A stretch of 64,000 nucleotides of DNA, taken from the NCBI GenBank assembly GCA_023053685.1, contig JALIGW010000001.1, positions 229,114,434-229,178,433 of the forward strand, given 5' to 3'. The notes under the pieces are model-generated. The model was not told the DNA's origin. It was given only the letters and a program-made list of their open reading frames with translations, and did not search any database. Numbering within the stretch: the stretch's first letter is position 1; every line of letters begins with the position of its first letter. Shown piece after piece: positions 35,108-45,352 of the stretch. Both the position numbers and the translations under genes were made by a program. This DNA is from Diadophis punctatus similis (taxonomy: Eukaryota; Chordata; Lepidosauria; Squamata; Dipsadidae).

Positions 35108-35340
35108 TTAACCCAAAGGTGCTTTTTCAAGAGGCAACTGGACTTTCTGGTTTTTCTTTGAAGACATTTCGCTTCTCATCCAAGAAGCTTCTTCAGCTCT
35201 GACATTCCCTACCATCCAGTCAGATCTGAAGAAGCTTCTTGGATGAGAAGCGAAACGCCTTCAAAGAAAAACCAGAAAGTCCAGTTGCCTCTTGAAAAAG
35301 CACCTTTGGGACAACCATGACCTGGATGGCTAAAAATCTC
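35108..35340. mobile_element. Penelope-like terminal repeats, short head-to-head pair
   Basis: A minus-oriented copy (35108-35205) and a plus copy (about 35221-35340) of the CTGAAGAAGCTTCTTGG / AAAGCACCTTTGGGACAA repeat face each other around about 15 bp. Both are shorter than those at 29308-29780. No target duplication is evident. Confidence 0.6.
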
Positions 35341-35811
35341 CATAGACAGTAACTACCGGTACTTAAGTTCCACATCTCATAACAAGCTCCAAAGAGAAGC
35401 AGATTACATTAAGAAAAAAAAGGAAACAGGCTATCATTTATCTTTATCTTGTGAGCGATAGGATAATAACGTTTAAATTTCATGTATTGATTTTTATATT
35501 CTTCTTCTTTAAGCAGATTAGGTTGGAAAATATTGATGATTCCGTCCTCCCCATTCGAAATTGATAATTTTGCTGCTGAAATTCAATGTCAGTTATGAAA
35601 AAGCCAGAATTGTTTGTTACAATACATTACCCTCATATCCTTTAAGATAATGGGCAATAATGTTCCGAAAAATTAACTTTGTACCAACAGGAAACACTAA
35701 ATCAACTGGTATGGAAGATAATTTATGATGTTGGTAATCGTTTTAACTTTATCTGTTCTGAAGGCTTATGAATTAATTGCAGCCTCTTAAGAAGAGAAAC
35801 TTACCCAAAGT
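35341..35811. other. Intronic DNA, nothing recognised
   Basis: I see no repeat of known type, gene or signal. Confidence 0.3.
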
Positions 35812-35905
35812 GCTTTCCAAAAGTCAACTGAATTTTCTTTGTTTTTTTTCCCCCTTTGAAGACGTTTTCATTTCTCATCCAAGAAGCTTTTTCAACTGGG
35901 AGGGA
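35812..35905 (-). mobile_element. Penelope-like terminal repeat fragment, degraded
   Basis: AAAGTGCTTTCCAAAAGTCA and TTTCTCATCCAAGAAGCTTT are the antisense landmarks of the same repeat, with more mismatches. Confidence 0.55.
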
Positions 35906-36101
35906 AGAAAGGGGGGAATTCTAGTTTCTGACTGATGGGCAGATGGCCCCAAGGCCCTTTCAGTGGGTTCATGAAGTCAAATAAATATTTTAACATTTCT
36001 CAGTTTTAATTTCGACTACATTACCTCTTGGTAGATATAACCCACATAAACTTGGGGTTATTTGGGGCCTTCAATCATTTTAAGAATGTAAAGGGGTTTC
36101 T

Positions 36102-36542
36102 TTTTCTTTTTTTTCAAAAAGTTTTTTATTTTTTCCTCCACCACTTTTACATTTCAATGAACATATACCTTAAACCAGGGGTAGGCAAAGTTGGCTCTTC
36201 TATGACTCATGGACTTCAACTCCCAGAATTCCTGAGCTAGCATGATTGGCTCAGAAAGTCTGGGAGTTGAAGTCCATGAGTCATAGAAGAGCCAACTTTG
36301 CCTACCCCTGCCTTAAACCATTACAATAAAATACACAATTTTACATTTATACTCCATCATTTAAAAATCAATATCTTATCCATACACTTATATCATCAAT
36401 CATCAGTCTATTCTGCTTTTCTTTCCATTGTACTCCCCCTCTCTACCTCCATCATCTCCTCCTACTTTCTCACTCCTTCGCTCCTCCTCTACTCCTTCTC
36501 TTCCTCCCCTTCTACTTCCTCTTACACTCTCTTAGCCTTCCC
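36102..36542 (-). mobile_element. Antisense retroelement insertion with a 20-bp target duplication
   Basis: AAGAATGTAAAGGGGTTTCT occurs at 36082-36101 and again at 36543-36562, flanking this segment exactly. The left end is T-rich, i.e. a poly-A tail read antisense, so the segment entered by target-primed reverse transcription, as L1-type elements do. The body is pyrimidine-rich and has no open frame. The hAT hairpin at 36176-36310 later inserted into it. Confidence 0.8.
36176..36310. mobile_element. hAT hairpin MITE (135 bp)
   Basis: It starts CAGGGGTAGGCAAAGTTGG and ends CCAACTTTGCCTACCCCTG. Perfect 8-bp duplications CCTTAAAC (central TA) are at 36168-36175 and 36311-36318. It is almost fully self-complementary around GAGCTAGCATGATTGGCTC. 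Same subfamily and length as the copy at 54541-54675. Confidence 0.95.
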
Positions 36543-36600
36543 AAGAATGTAAAGGGGTTTCTGAAGTGAAAAAGTTTGAGAACACTGGTCTATAGGATAT

Positions 36601-37415
36601 TTGATGGCATGAAACAAAGGCCATTGCAATGTAGATTGTTGCCCCATTGGTAGAAAGAAGGATAGGCAGAGGTGCTTAACCAGATCAGCCCCACACTATA
36701 AATAATTTGCAACCATTTTGTGGTATGAAGTTGTTTAAATGTATTTAGTGCTTCCCCCCCCCCCTAAATGAATTGGTGGCAAATTTTTGTATTCTCCTTT
36801 TTGCATTCTCCAATAAGACTAAAACAAGCTCCTGAAGCTGCAGAAGTGGGGGGGGGGGAACCTTATCCACTCACATCAATATTTTCTTTTTTTATTGGAG
36901 AACTTTTCTGAGTTACGTATTTGTTACTTTGAAAGTAAGAAATTGAGTTTTACACTGAATCAGATCAATGTCCAGTTGTAGTTGCTGCTCTCACACTGCT
37001 CAGCTCTTCTGTGTCACAGATAGTTCTCTTGTACAAGAAATCCATTCACTGGAAGTACTAGGAATTAAGATGGGGCTTCCTGCACGCACCATCTGCACGC
37101 TACTTCTGATCTAATGATAAAAATAATTAATATTTCTCTAGGTCACTGCATTCAATTTGATTATTTTCCAGAGCTTTCCCTTATGATTATGGACAAAATA
37201 AATTTTCATCCTGCCTCAGAAAACAGCAGTCAACTTGAAATGTTGAAGAAAATTAAGTATTTGATTTTCCATAATCTCCACAAACAAAGTTTAGTTTGAC
37301 TTCATTTAAATTGGACTACGTTAAGAAAGGTTGTGCCATTGTAGTTGCTTTCCACTGTCTTTTCTAAATCTTCCATGTTCCTTATTTGTGAAACAGATCC
37401 CTACCCAATTCCTAG
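36601..37415. other. Intronic DNA, nothing recognised
   Basis: Short C-only and G-only runs are at about 36756-36766 and 36849-36858. No gene or clear repeat was seen. Confidence 0.3.
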
Positions 37416-37505
37416 GAAGCTCCTCTCCTCTCCCCTCCTCTCCTCTCCTCTCCTCTCCTTTCCCCTCCCCTCCCCTCCCCTCCCCTCCCCTCCCTTCCCC
37501 TCCTC
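37416..37505. repeat. (CCTCT)n/(CCCCT)n simple repeat
   Basis: A pure pyrimidine strand shifts from CTCCT to CCCCT pentamers. Open frames on both strands are artefacts. Confidence 0.95.
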
Positions 37506-37752
37506 CATGGGTCAAGATTGTTTAATCATCCTTTGCCATCTCCAAGTTGCTCCCTAAATATTCCAATTGTGCTGCTGGTCAAATTAAAGGTTACCCCCCA
37601 TATATGCTTGCCTGATTCAACTGTTTCTTGGTATCCCCGTTTCTATTTCTCTTCATCTTCTTAATTTTCACCCATCCTTGCTGGCTTTCTTGAAGGCTGA
37701 GTGAAGATCTATTAGGAGAAGATATACTTTCTGGAGGTGTACTGGGTGTACT

Positions 37753-38095
37753 AATAGTCCTTGACTTATGACCATGACTTATGACTGTTCAAAGTTATGG
37801 TGCTGGAAAAAAAGTGACTTTTGATCAGTCCTCACACTTATGACCATCACAACATTCCCCATGGTTACATGATCAAAATTTGGGGACTTGACAACCTGTT
37901 ATGTATTTATTACAGCTGCAGCATCCCAGAATCACGTGTTCACTATTTGCAATCTTCCCAGGGGGCTTCCAACAAGGAAAGTCAATGGGGGGAGCCGGAT
38001 TTGCTTAATGACTGTGGTGATTCATTTAATGACCACAACAAACAAAGTTGTAAAGTTAGGCACAACTGATCGCAGTTGTGGTCAGAGACTACCTG
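37753..38095. mobile_element. Tc1/mariner-like MITE, degraded
   Basis: Left TAGTCCTTGACTTATGACC and right GTGGTCAGAGACTACCTG resemble the ends at 21606-21984. The right flank is AA rather than TA and the left end is eroded. The internal ATTTAATGACCACAACAAAC is typical. Confidence 0.65.
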
Positions 38096-38856
38096 AATAG
38101 CATAGATGGTGTAGTCCTCTCAGCCCACCCAGCATGGCAGATAGGGAAAACTGGAATCTAGCCCGGTTCTATCTGGAGGGTGACAAATTATCTGCCTTGC
38201 TATAAAATGCATTATTCTTCCACAAAGAGCAACACACATGTTATTTTAAGATAACTACCTCAGACTTGCCTAGGGGCAAGCGTAAGCACTATATTTTCAG
38301 AGTAACAGTGCTTTTAGAAATACATAATTTCAAATCTTAATTCTCTAAATAATACACCAGTAAATAACTTATTCTGCCCTTCCACTTTTAACATCTGTGT
38401 TTATATTTTCATTATGGAAGTTTTCCCAAAGGCAATAATAAAGCACAGATTTACTTGCTTTTTCAACATTGTTTATCATTCTCCAACTGATAGGTTTATT
38501 CAGATCTTTTCCCTTTCTTCATCTGATTTATAAAAAGAACTTTGGTGCTGCAAACTGGGAATCATAATTTTAGGATTAAACACACACACACACCAAAAGG
38601 TCAAAAGTAATGGGAAAGTAGCTGTATTGTGAGGATTATACATATTATTGGGGCCAACTTGTTGCTTCAGAATTTAAAATGTGAAAATAAGCTTAGTAGA
38701 TTGGAAGTCCAATAAAGGATTAGAACAGAATAAAATATTGTCTTGGCAAATCAGGATAATATAAAAAAAATAGTAGAGAGGTAGTTGACAAGAAAGGATT
38801 GCAAGTTTGGCTTCTGTCACTCATCCCTGGCAGATGCCTCCTTCCTTAGACTTCTA
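38096..38856. other. Intronic DNA, nothing recognised
   Basis: I see no repeat of known type beyond a short CA run at 38581-38593, no gene and no signal. Confidence 0.3.
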
Positions 38857-39100
38857 GGCCATGGTTGCACAGTGGTTAGAGTGCAGTACTGCAGGCTACT
38901 TCTGCTGACTGCTGGCTGACTGCAATTTGGCAGTTCAAATCTCACCAGGCTCAAGGTTGACTCAGCCTTCCATCCTTCTGAGGTGGGTAAAATGAGGACC
39001 CAGATTGTTGGGGGCAATATGCTGACACTGTAAACTGCTTAGAGAGGGCTGTAAAGCACTGTAAAGCGGTATATAAGTCTAAGTGCTATTGCTGTTGCTA
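38857..39100 (+). repeat. Sauria-type tRNA SINE
   Basis: Head GGCCATGGTTGCACAGTGGT, body GTAAAATGAGGACCCAGATT and tail ATATAAGTCTAAGTGCTATT are present. Confidence 0.9.
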
Positions 39101-40270
39101 GGCTTGCTTTTAGATTTCATATAGCAACAGGTTTACAAGTTGGACAAATAATCCACTGTTAATTACTAGCAATAAGAATTACAGAAAGAGGAAAAAATGC
39201 AGAACTCCATGTAAATCCAATTGGATTAGATAAGGAGAAGGGAGTATTCTAAAGGATTAGCACCAGTTAAAGTAACGTAATATGAACCTCCTGTGCTCAG
39301 GATTAAAATGGAACTTAAATCACGGCGACATTTTTCATTATCATGGCTTAGTAGGACGATGATAAAATGACCATTCTTCCTCAAATCCCGTTAATGTTTC
39401 AACAGTCCTGATTCTATTACATACTACTTGACTCTGTATATGTAAAGATGTTTTTTTCCATCTATGCACAACGATTAAAATCAATAATTATGCAAACTGT
39501 GCAATGTAAGCAAACTCTGATTGAAGTTTACTAAGCATACCAAAATAGGAAATATGTTGATGCCATTCAAGCATTGCCCTTCCTCGATCGGATCTTTTCC
39601 CAGATGGGCAAAAGTTGCAAGGGGGTGAAGATACCATTTTTTAAAAAGTTTGGCTGATTTTAGACATTAGCCTGAAGATTTGCCTGAGTTTAGTGGAGCT
39701 AAATTATCTGCTAAAGTTGACATTGTTGTAAGGCTTCTGTCCCTTTACTTTCCTTCCTTGTCTTTCCTCAATTCCATCCAATTTTATTTCTCTCTCTTTC
39801 CTTGACTCAACTGTGAAAACAATTGGTTGATATTTGTAGATAAGGAATCAGTTAATAGATATTTTTTTTGTTTTGACCAGCCATTATTTTGTAGTGTGGC
39901 TAGGTAGGTTTCTATGTATGCACATTAAGTATCTGGAGATATATACATGTTTTAAGCATGCATTTGTTGAGGGACAGATGGTGTGTTCAGCCAGAATCAG
40001 CAATCCTAGGTTGACAGATTAAGAAAGCATCACCTAGGAAGTTTTAGTAGGTTTATAACATTTCTTGTTCACTCTTGGGAGGATTATCTTAATTTAAGGA
40101 TTATCTTCCTTTTAGAGAATATGGTAACAGGATCTATTCATGTTATTAATGAATAATAATGTTCAATGAGTATGAGTTGAGTTATAGTGAACTCTTTGTT
40201 AGTATGCCACTATTCCTCTGATATTAAGAAATTAAAATCATAGAACCATAAAATATAAAGGATGGAACTA
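39101..40270. other. Intronic DNA, nothing recognised
   Basis: I see no repeat of known type, gene or signal. Confidence 0.3.
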
Positions 40271-40865
40271 ATAAAGGAGAATATTTGTAGCTCAGGGTTG
40301 ACATGAGGGCTCCTTGCTTGTTTTCTTGCAGACATTGCATTACCCAAACTAGGTAACATCATCAGTGCTACTAAGGAGTGCAGTTTGCTGTCAAAAGAAC
40401 CAATTGGAGAACACTCACAGAACCATCAATGGCATTTTTAAAGGAATCCATTGCACTAGACAAGAAGAAAACAACAACTCGCTACCATTCCTGGACCTCC
40501 TGATCAGCAGAGACCACAATGTCAAACTAGAAATGCAAGTCTACAGAAAAACCACCCATACTAACCAGGTGCTACCAAAGTAACAACCCAATCTCTCACA
40601 AGAGAAGCTGCGTAAGGACTTCTTTTAAACAAGCCCAAACACACTGCAGCAATCCGGTACAGCAAAAAAAGGAAATAGACCAACTATACAACAGCAAGCT
40701 CAGAGAGCACCAAGGACCCCTCATCTATACAACATATTCCAACAAAATGAATATCCAGGCAAAGTTATAAAAAAACCCCACCCCCACCAACATTGACAGG
40801 GCAAGCCACCAGAATATAAACTGACAGAAAACTGCACTCCTTACTAGTATTGATGGTGTTACCTA
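40271..40865 (+). mobile_element. Penelope-like element, terminal repeat and reverse-transcriptase piece
   Basis: The terminal-repeat landmarks GGTTGACATGAGGGCTCCTT and TTACCCAAACTAGGTAACAT are at 40297-40362. From about 40380 the plus strand encodes QLENTHRTINGIFKGI and then NNSLPFLDLLISRDHNVKLE plus QVYRKTTHTNQVL. This fits the LPFLDVLI...VYRKPTHTDQ region after the catalytic motifs of Penelope-type reverse transcriptase. It ends in a stop and degrades. It is a small 5'-truncated relic. Confidence 0.8.
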
Positions 40866-41380
40866 GTTAATAATAATAATAATAACAACAACAACAACAA
40901 CAACAACAACAGAGTTGGAAGGGACCTTGGAGGTCTTCTAGTCCAACCCTCTGCTTAGGCAGGAAACTCTACACCACTTCAGACAAATGGTTATCCAACA
41001 TCTTCTTAAAAACTTCCAGTGTTGGAGCATTCACAACTTCTGGAGGCAAGCTGTTTCACTGATTAATTGTTCTAACTGTCAGGAAATTTCTCCTTAGTTC
41101 TAAGTTGCTTCTTTCCTTGTTTAGTTTCCACCCATTGCTTCTTGTTCTACTCTCAGGTGCTTCGGAGAATAGTTTGACTCCCTCTTTTTTGTGGCAACCC
41201 CTGAGATATTGGAACACTGGTATCATGTCTACCCTGGTCCTTCTTTTCATTAAACTAGATATACCCATTTCCTGCAACTGTTCCTCATATGTTTTAGCCT
41301 CCAGTCCCCTAATCATCTTTGTTGCTCTTCTCTGCACTCTTGCTAGAGTCTCAACATCCCTTTTACATCGTGGCAACCAA
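40866..41380 (-). mobile_element. CR1 LINE 3' end inside the Penelope-like relic
   Basis: Minus-strand translation from 41376 contains RCKRDVETLARVQRRATKMI and ends near RRNFLTVRTINQ. The 3' tail AGAGTTGGAAGGGACC is at about 40911, followed by AAC/AAT triplet repeats (40868-40910, antisense) as its terminal simple repeat. It sits between two pieces of the Penelope-like element. Confidence 0.88.
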
Positions 41381-41455
41381 AACTAGTTTGGGTAATGAAA
41401 CATCTGCAAGAAAACAAGCAAGCTCAGAGAGCAGCAAGGACCCCTCATAAAGGAT
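41381..41455 (-). mobile_element. Penelope-like terminal-repeat fragment, inverted
   Basis: CTAGTTTGGGTAATGAAACA followed by TCTGCAAGAAAACAAGC is the inverse complement of the terminal repeat at about 40319-40357. AGCAAGCTCAGAGAGC then repeats the plus-strand sequence at 40688. This suggests the relic had inverted ends before the CR1 arrived. Confidence 0.6.
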
Positions 41456-41761
41456 GGAAAGAATCTTGAGAATAATTTTATCCAACTCCCTGCTCAGTAC
41501 AGGTATCCAATATTACCACATCCCTGACAGATGACATTCAGCTTGATCATAAATACCTGTGATGAGGAAGAGATGCTGCCTAGGGAAATGATCAGCTAAG
41601 AATGGGGGGGAGAGGCTCACAGCTGCATAAAGGCAGAGAAAGAAACTCAGAAAACATCCTCCCTGACCTATCAGGCTGTAAAAAAGATGGTGGGAGATTT
41701 GCACTTTTAGACTTGCAAGATTCTGTTAATGTAGTCTTACAATAAAGTTCAAATCGCTCAT
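41456..41761. other. Intronic DNA, nothing recognised
   Basis: I see no repeat of known type, gene or signal. Confidence 0.3.
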
Positions 41762-41769
41762 GTTTCCTG

Positions 41770-42094
41770 CGGGGGGGGGGGTGAAACTTACCTTCGCCAC
41801 TGGTTCACATCGCAATGCGCATCCCCTCACACGATTTGACTTTTGTGCATGCTCAGAAGCAAGAATTAGCCCAAAACACAGCTGAGGAGCTCATCAGCTG
41901 TGCTTCGGGCAAAGAAATAAAGCTCAGAATTCACCCACGGGCAGGCAGGAGGGCCCCTTTCAAGCCACGGAAGGGGAAAAATTTGCAAAAAATCAAAAAA
42001 AAATATGGTGGCGCGCACGGACCGGCACCGACAGTGATGTCAGGTCGCTACTGGTTCAAGCGATCCGGTCCGAACCGGGAGGAACCCACCCCTG
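41770..42094. mobile_element. hAT non-autonomous element
   Basis: The right end is GGAACCCACCCCTG. The left end is altered into a G run (CGGGGGGGGGGTGAAAC). Perfect 8-bp duplications GTTTCCTG at 41762-41769 and 42095-42102 set the limits. The paired GGTTCAAGCGATCCGG / GAACCGG motifs near the right end are typical of the group. Confidence 0.88.
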
Positions 42095-42169
42095 GTTTCC
42101 TGGCTGGGAAGGCTGACCATATCTCAAGTGAAATGCAATCACCATCTGGCAAGGCAGCTGAACAACTCT

Positions 42170-42745
42170 TACTGTAAGAAACTTTTTCTTGATGTCCAAG
42201 CAAAACTTGGTCCCTTATAAATTAAATCTACTATTTGTTTCTTATTTTTGGGAACAACACGGAGCAAGTATAGCCCAGTCTTCACAAAATAATATTTCCT
42301 GTACTTGAGGAGAGCTATCATATTTCCTGCAGTCTTCACTAGGTTTATTTTTAATTATGTGTTGGATTTATATCTGGCCTTTTATTAAGGACCCCAAGGC
42401 AGTGTACATAGTGCTCTCTTGGATCATTTTCCACGCCAACAGCAACTCTTGAGGTAGGTTAGACTGAATGACAGTGATTGACCGAAAGTCAGCCAGTGAG
42501 CTTCTGTGGCCAAGGATGTATTTAATCTGTGTCTCTCCATTGCTAGATCAGTCCTTTAGCTGCTATCCCACACTGGCTTTTAGAATATCTTCAATGTTCA
42601 TCCTAAATCTATCCCTTCCAGCCCACTAATCCTTTTAGCTGCTTTTCCTCTGGACACCCTGCAGTTTGTCAATAACCTCCTTAAAATGCAAAGCTTAGAA
42701 GTGAACACACATTTCAGTATTCTAAAGCCAACACAATATAGAGGA
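42170..42745 (-). mobile_element. Old CR1 3' region with a SINE inside
   Basis: The reverse complements of CTGTAAGAAACTTTTTCTTG (42172) and CAGCCCACTAATCCTTTTAG (42619) fit the CR1 C-terminal coding end. A degraded second-type SINE occupies about 42375-42575, antisense, with AAAGTCAGCCAGTGAGCTTC. Strong divergence indicates age. It may continue upstream as the piece at 44139-44640. Confidence 0.5.
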
Positions 42746-43240
42746 GACAATGACTTATATCGGTCTTGTCGCTGTATTTTTGTTGTTGTGGCCTAGAAGT
42801 ACACTGGGGGGGGGTTTGTTGTTTTGTTTTTCTTTTGTGGCAAACTAAAACTGGAGGATTACTCATAGAACTTAATGAACAAAATCCAGGCCAAGCACAG
42901 TCATGCCACCCCCTCCTTTACATAATCCCATCAGACCTGAAGAGACTATTCCTGCCCTAAAACAAAGTCCCCTTAATCTTGCCAGGCAGGAAGAAAAGAC
43001 ACACCTGGATGCAACAAACAAAAGACAGAAATGTTTCACAAATGCCCAGCAGCAGGCCTGATAAAAGAATTGCAACAATTTAGCTGGGTAGAAAACTGCA
43101 GACATTCCATTCTAAATTGAGGACAGGTGTCTAATCTAATGTTCCACTGCTTGTTAACATGAGAACAGAGCATTTCAGTGCTGCTCTCTCTCTTGAAAAG
43201 ATGCAGTGCTTTTGCCTCTCATTTACATGTAATGAAAACA
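42746..43240. other. Intronic DNA, nothing firm
   Basis: Frames at 42766-42960 (plus) and 43105-42872 (minus) carry no recognisable domain. The run FCCCGLEVHWGG resembles a tetraspanin CCG motif only by chance. Confidence 0.3.
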
Positions 43241-43464
43241 ATAGCAATAGCAATAGCACTTAGACTTCTATACCGCTTCATAGTGCTTTACAGCACTCTC
43301 TAAGCAGTTTACAGAGTTCAGCATATTGCCCCCAACTATCTGGGTCCTCATTTTACCGACCTCGGAAAGCTGGAAGGCTGAGTCAAGTCTGAGCCTGGTG
43401 AGATTTGAACTGCTGAACTGCTGAACTGCAGTGCTGCATTTTAACCACTGCGCCACCTCGGCTC
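43241..43464 (-). repeat. Sauria-type tRNA SINE, antisense
   Basis: The reverse complement has GAGCCGAGGTGGCGCAGTGG, GTAAAATGAGGACCCAGATA and the tail AAGTGCTATTGCTATTGCTA. Confidence 0.92.
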
Positions 43465-43794
43465 TTATACCCACCACCAACCCCCTCCAGATTCATAGAA
43501 AGCCAACAGCGAATCAAAGTCTTAAAATTCCCTGCTCCCCAGGTCACAACTTCTTTGTTCTTGTTCCTCTTTCTTCTTTGAACCCAATGATCACTGCTTC
43601 TAATAAAGCATGTTCTTCCTCCTCAGTGTTGTGCTCCATTTCTTGCCATCCACATTTCTTCTTCTTTTATCTCAATCATCCTGTTAACTCATGTTCCATG
43701 TGTAATCCACCAAAATACCCAGATACTTTTTGCATGTACTATTTTTCCCGAACGCCATCACTTTGCTAAACAAATAATTCCCTCACCACTGTCA

Positions 43795-44138
43795 AACTAT
43801 TCACTAGGCTGCATTACTATTACTATTAGTTTTTCTCATCGTTCCTATCACCCATCTCCTCCCACTTATGACTGTATGACTGTAACTTGTTGCTTGTATC
43901 CTTACGATTTATATTCATATTGATTGTTTCCTGATTGCTTACTTGAACCCTATGACAACCATTCTTGACAAATGTATCTTTTATTTTATGTACACTGAGA
44001 GCATATGCACCAAAGACAAATTCCTAGTGTGTTCAATCACACTTGGCCAATAAAGAATTCCATTCCATTCCATTCCATTCCATTCCATTCCATTCCATTC
44101 CATTCTATTCTATTCTATTTTATTCTATTCTATTGCCG
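43795..44138 (+). mobile_element. Snake1/L3-type LINE 3' end with (ATTCC/ATTCT)n tail
   Basis: ACTTATGACTGTATGACTGT, then GAGAGCATATGCACCAAAGA and CACTTGGCCAATAAAGAATT, lead straight into ATTCC pentamers (from about 44057) that become ATTCT. The order is the same as at 45026-45316. The microsatellite begins exactly at the LINE 3' end. Confidence 0.85.
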
Positions 44139-44640
44139 AGAATGATCTCTTCCATTTCCATGCGTGTTTTTGACTTTCTTCCCCAAAAGATTGCATTTGT
44201 CTCTGTTGAAATTCATCCTGCTGGCTTTTCTTCATTGGTCCAGTTTTTCAAAATCTTTCAGAATCTTAATACTCTAATACTCTAAGATGTTTGCTATCAC
44301 TCCACCTACTGTATGTGTTCTTTGCAAATCCCATTGTCCCAAGTTATAAATAAATATTTTGGACAGCAGAGAGCCTAGAACAGAGCCCTGTAGTGTGTCC
44401 CTTGACACTTAACTTCCATCTTGAGGCATTGACATATGCTTGTGTACAACTGTTTAACCAGCTCTGCAGCCATTTAATGGTAGCATAATCCAGCCCATAT
44501 TTTTCCATCTTGTCTACTAGGTTTTTGCGGAAAATTTATCAAATGTTTTGCTGAAGATTAAGTATATATTGTTTACCACATCACCATGCCAACTAGATTG
44601 GTCTGTCAAAAAAGACAAATAGATTTGATATGAGTTGCTC
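44139..44640 (-). mobile_element. Old CR1 reverse-transcriptase fragment
   Basis: The reverse complement reads as a degraded RT region: TTCAGCAAAACATTTGATAA matches the FSKAFD box (44537-44556), followed by a TGGCTGCAGAGCTGG stretch and the GGCTCTGTTCTAGGCTCTCT box. Several stops are present. Confidence 0.6.
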
Positions 44641-44935
44641 TTAATACATTTATTCTTTGAAGCTGCCTCCTGCCAACAAAGAATTCTTTTCTAATTAATG
44701 TGAACAACTTAACTTAAAAGCTTGGAGAGGTTGAAAGTTTTGGCTGTTGAGTTTTTTTGTCTGTTTTTCTATTTATTTATCACTATTTTTAAAAGCCTGA
44801 GAATACATTTGTTCAATCAAGGTATGAGAATATAGAGGATTTTTTAAAAAAAGTTTAGATAGTTAATTATTGAAGGAAACTCTGTTGCTGCTGAATATTT
44901 TGCAAAAGGAGTGGTCACAAGACCCAATGTCTATG
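44641..44935. other. Intronic DNA, nothing recognised
   Basis: I see no repeat of known type, gene or signal. Confidence 0.3.
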
Positions 44936-44936
44936 G

Positions 44937-45352
44937 AGTTTCTCAGTCATCCATGTCATGGTAGTCCCAAAAGTGCTTTTCAAAAGACAGCAAGACTTTC
45001 TTTTTTTTCCCCTTGAAGACATTTCACTTATGACTGTATGACTGTAACTTGTTGCTTCTATCCTTACGATTTATATTAATATTGATTGTTTCCTGATTGC
45101 TTATTTGTACCCTATGACAATCATTAAGTGTTGTACCTCATGATTCTTGACAAATGTATCTTTTCTTTTATGTACACTGAGAGCATATGCACCAAAGACC
45201 CAATTCCTTGTGTGTCCAATCACACTTGGCCAATAAAGAATTCTATTCTATTCTATTCTATTCTATTCTATTCTATTCTATTCTATTCTATTCTATTCTA
45301 TTCTATTCTATTCTCATCCAAAAAGCTTCTTTAGTTGAAAAGCATCTTTGGG
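44937..45352 (-). mobile_element. Penelope-like terminal repeat interrupted by a Snake1/L3 LINE
   Basis: Antisense landmarks CCCAAAAGTGCTTTTCAAAA and CCCTTGAAGACATTTCACTT (to about 45028) continue after the inserted LINE as CTCATCCAAAAAGCTTCTTT (from about 45313). Together they give the intact order seen at 35150-35195. The break falls inside the TTTCACTTCTCATCC box. Confidence 0.7.
45029..45316 (+). mobile_element. Snake1/L3-type LINE 3' end with (ATTCT)n tail
   Basis: It holds the same conserved sequence as 43795-44138, ending CACTTGGCCAATAAAGAATT and continuing as about 15 ATTCT pentamers. The repeat runs into the host sequence TTCTCATCC. Confidence 0.88.

Larger units (their letters stand above)
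35906..36600. mobile_element. Old hAT-like right end interrupted by a younger insertion
   Basis: The sequence AAGAATGTAAAGGGGTTTCT, then GAAGTGAAAAAGTTTGAGAACACTGG near 36563-36588, resembles a Charlie-like terminus (antisense CCAGTGTTCTCAAAC). It is split by the retro-insertion at 36102-36542. Confidence 0.45.

Noticed and set aside
40866..40911. AAT/AAC triplet array considered as a CRISPR-like or satellite array
   Set aside because: It is the 3' simple-repeat tail of the adjacent CR1 copy.
42766..42960. Frame with FCCCGLEVHWGG, resembling the tetraspanin CCG motif
   Set aside because: There is no splice acceptor in the right phase, the flanking residues do not fit the large loop, and the cysteines come from a TGT-rich run.
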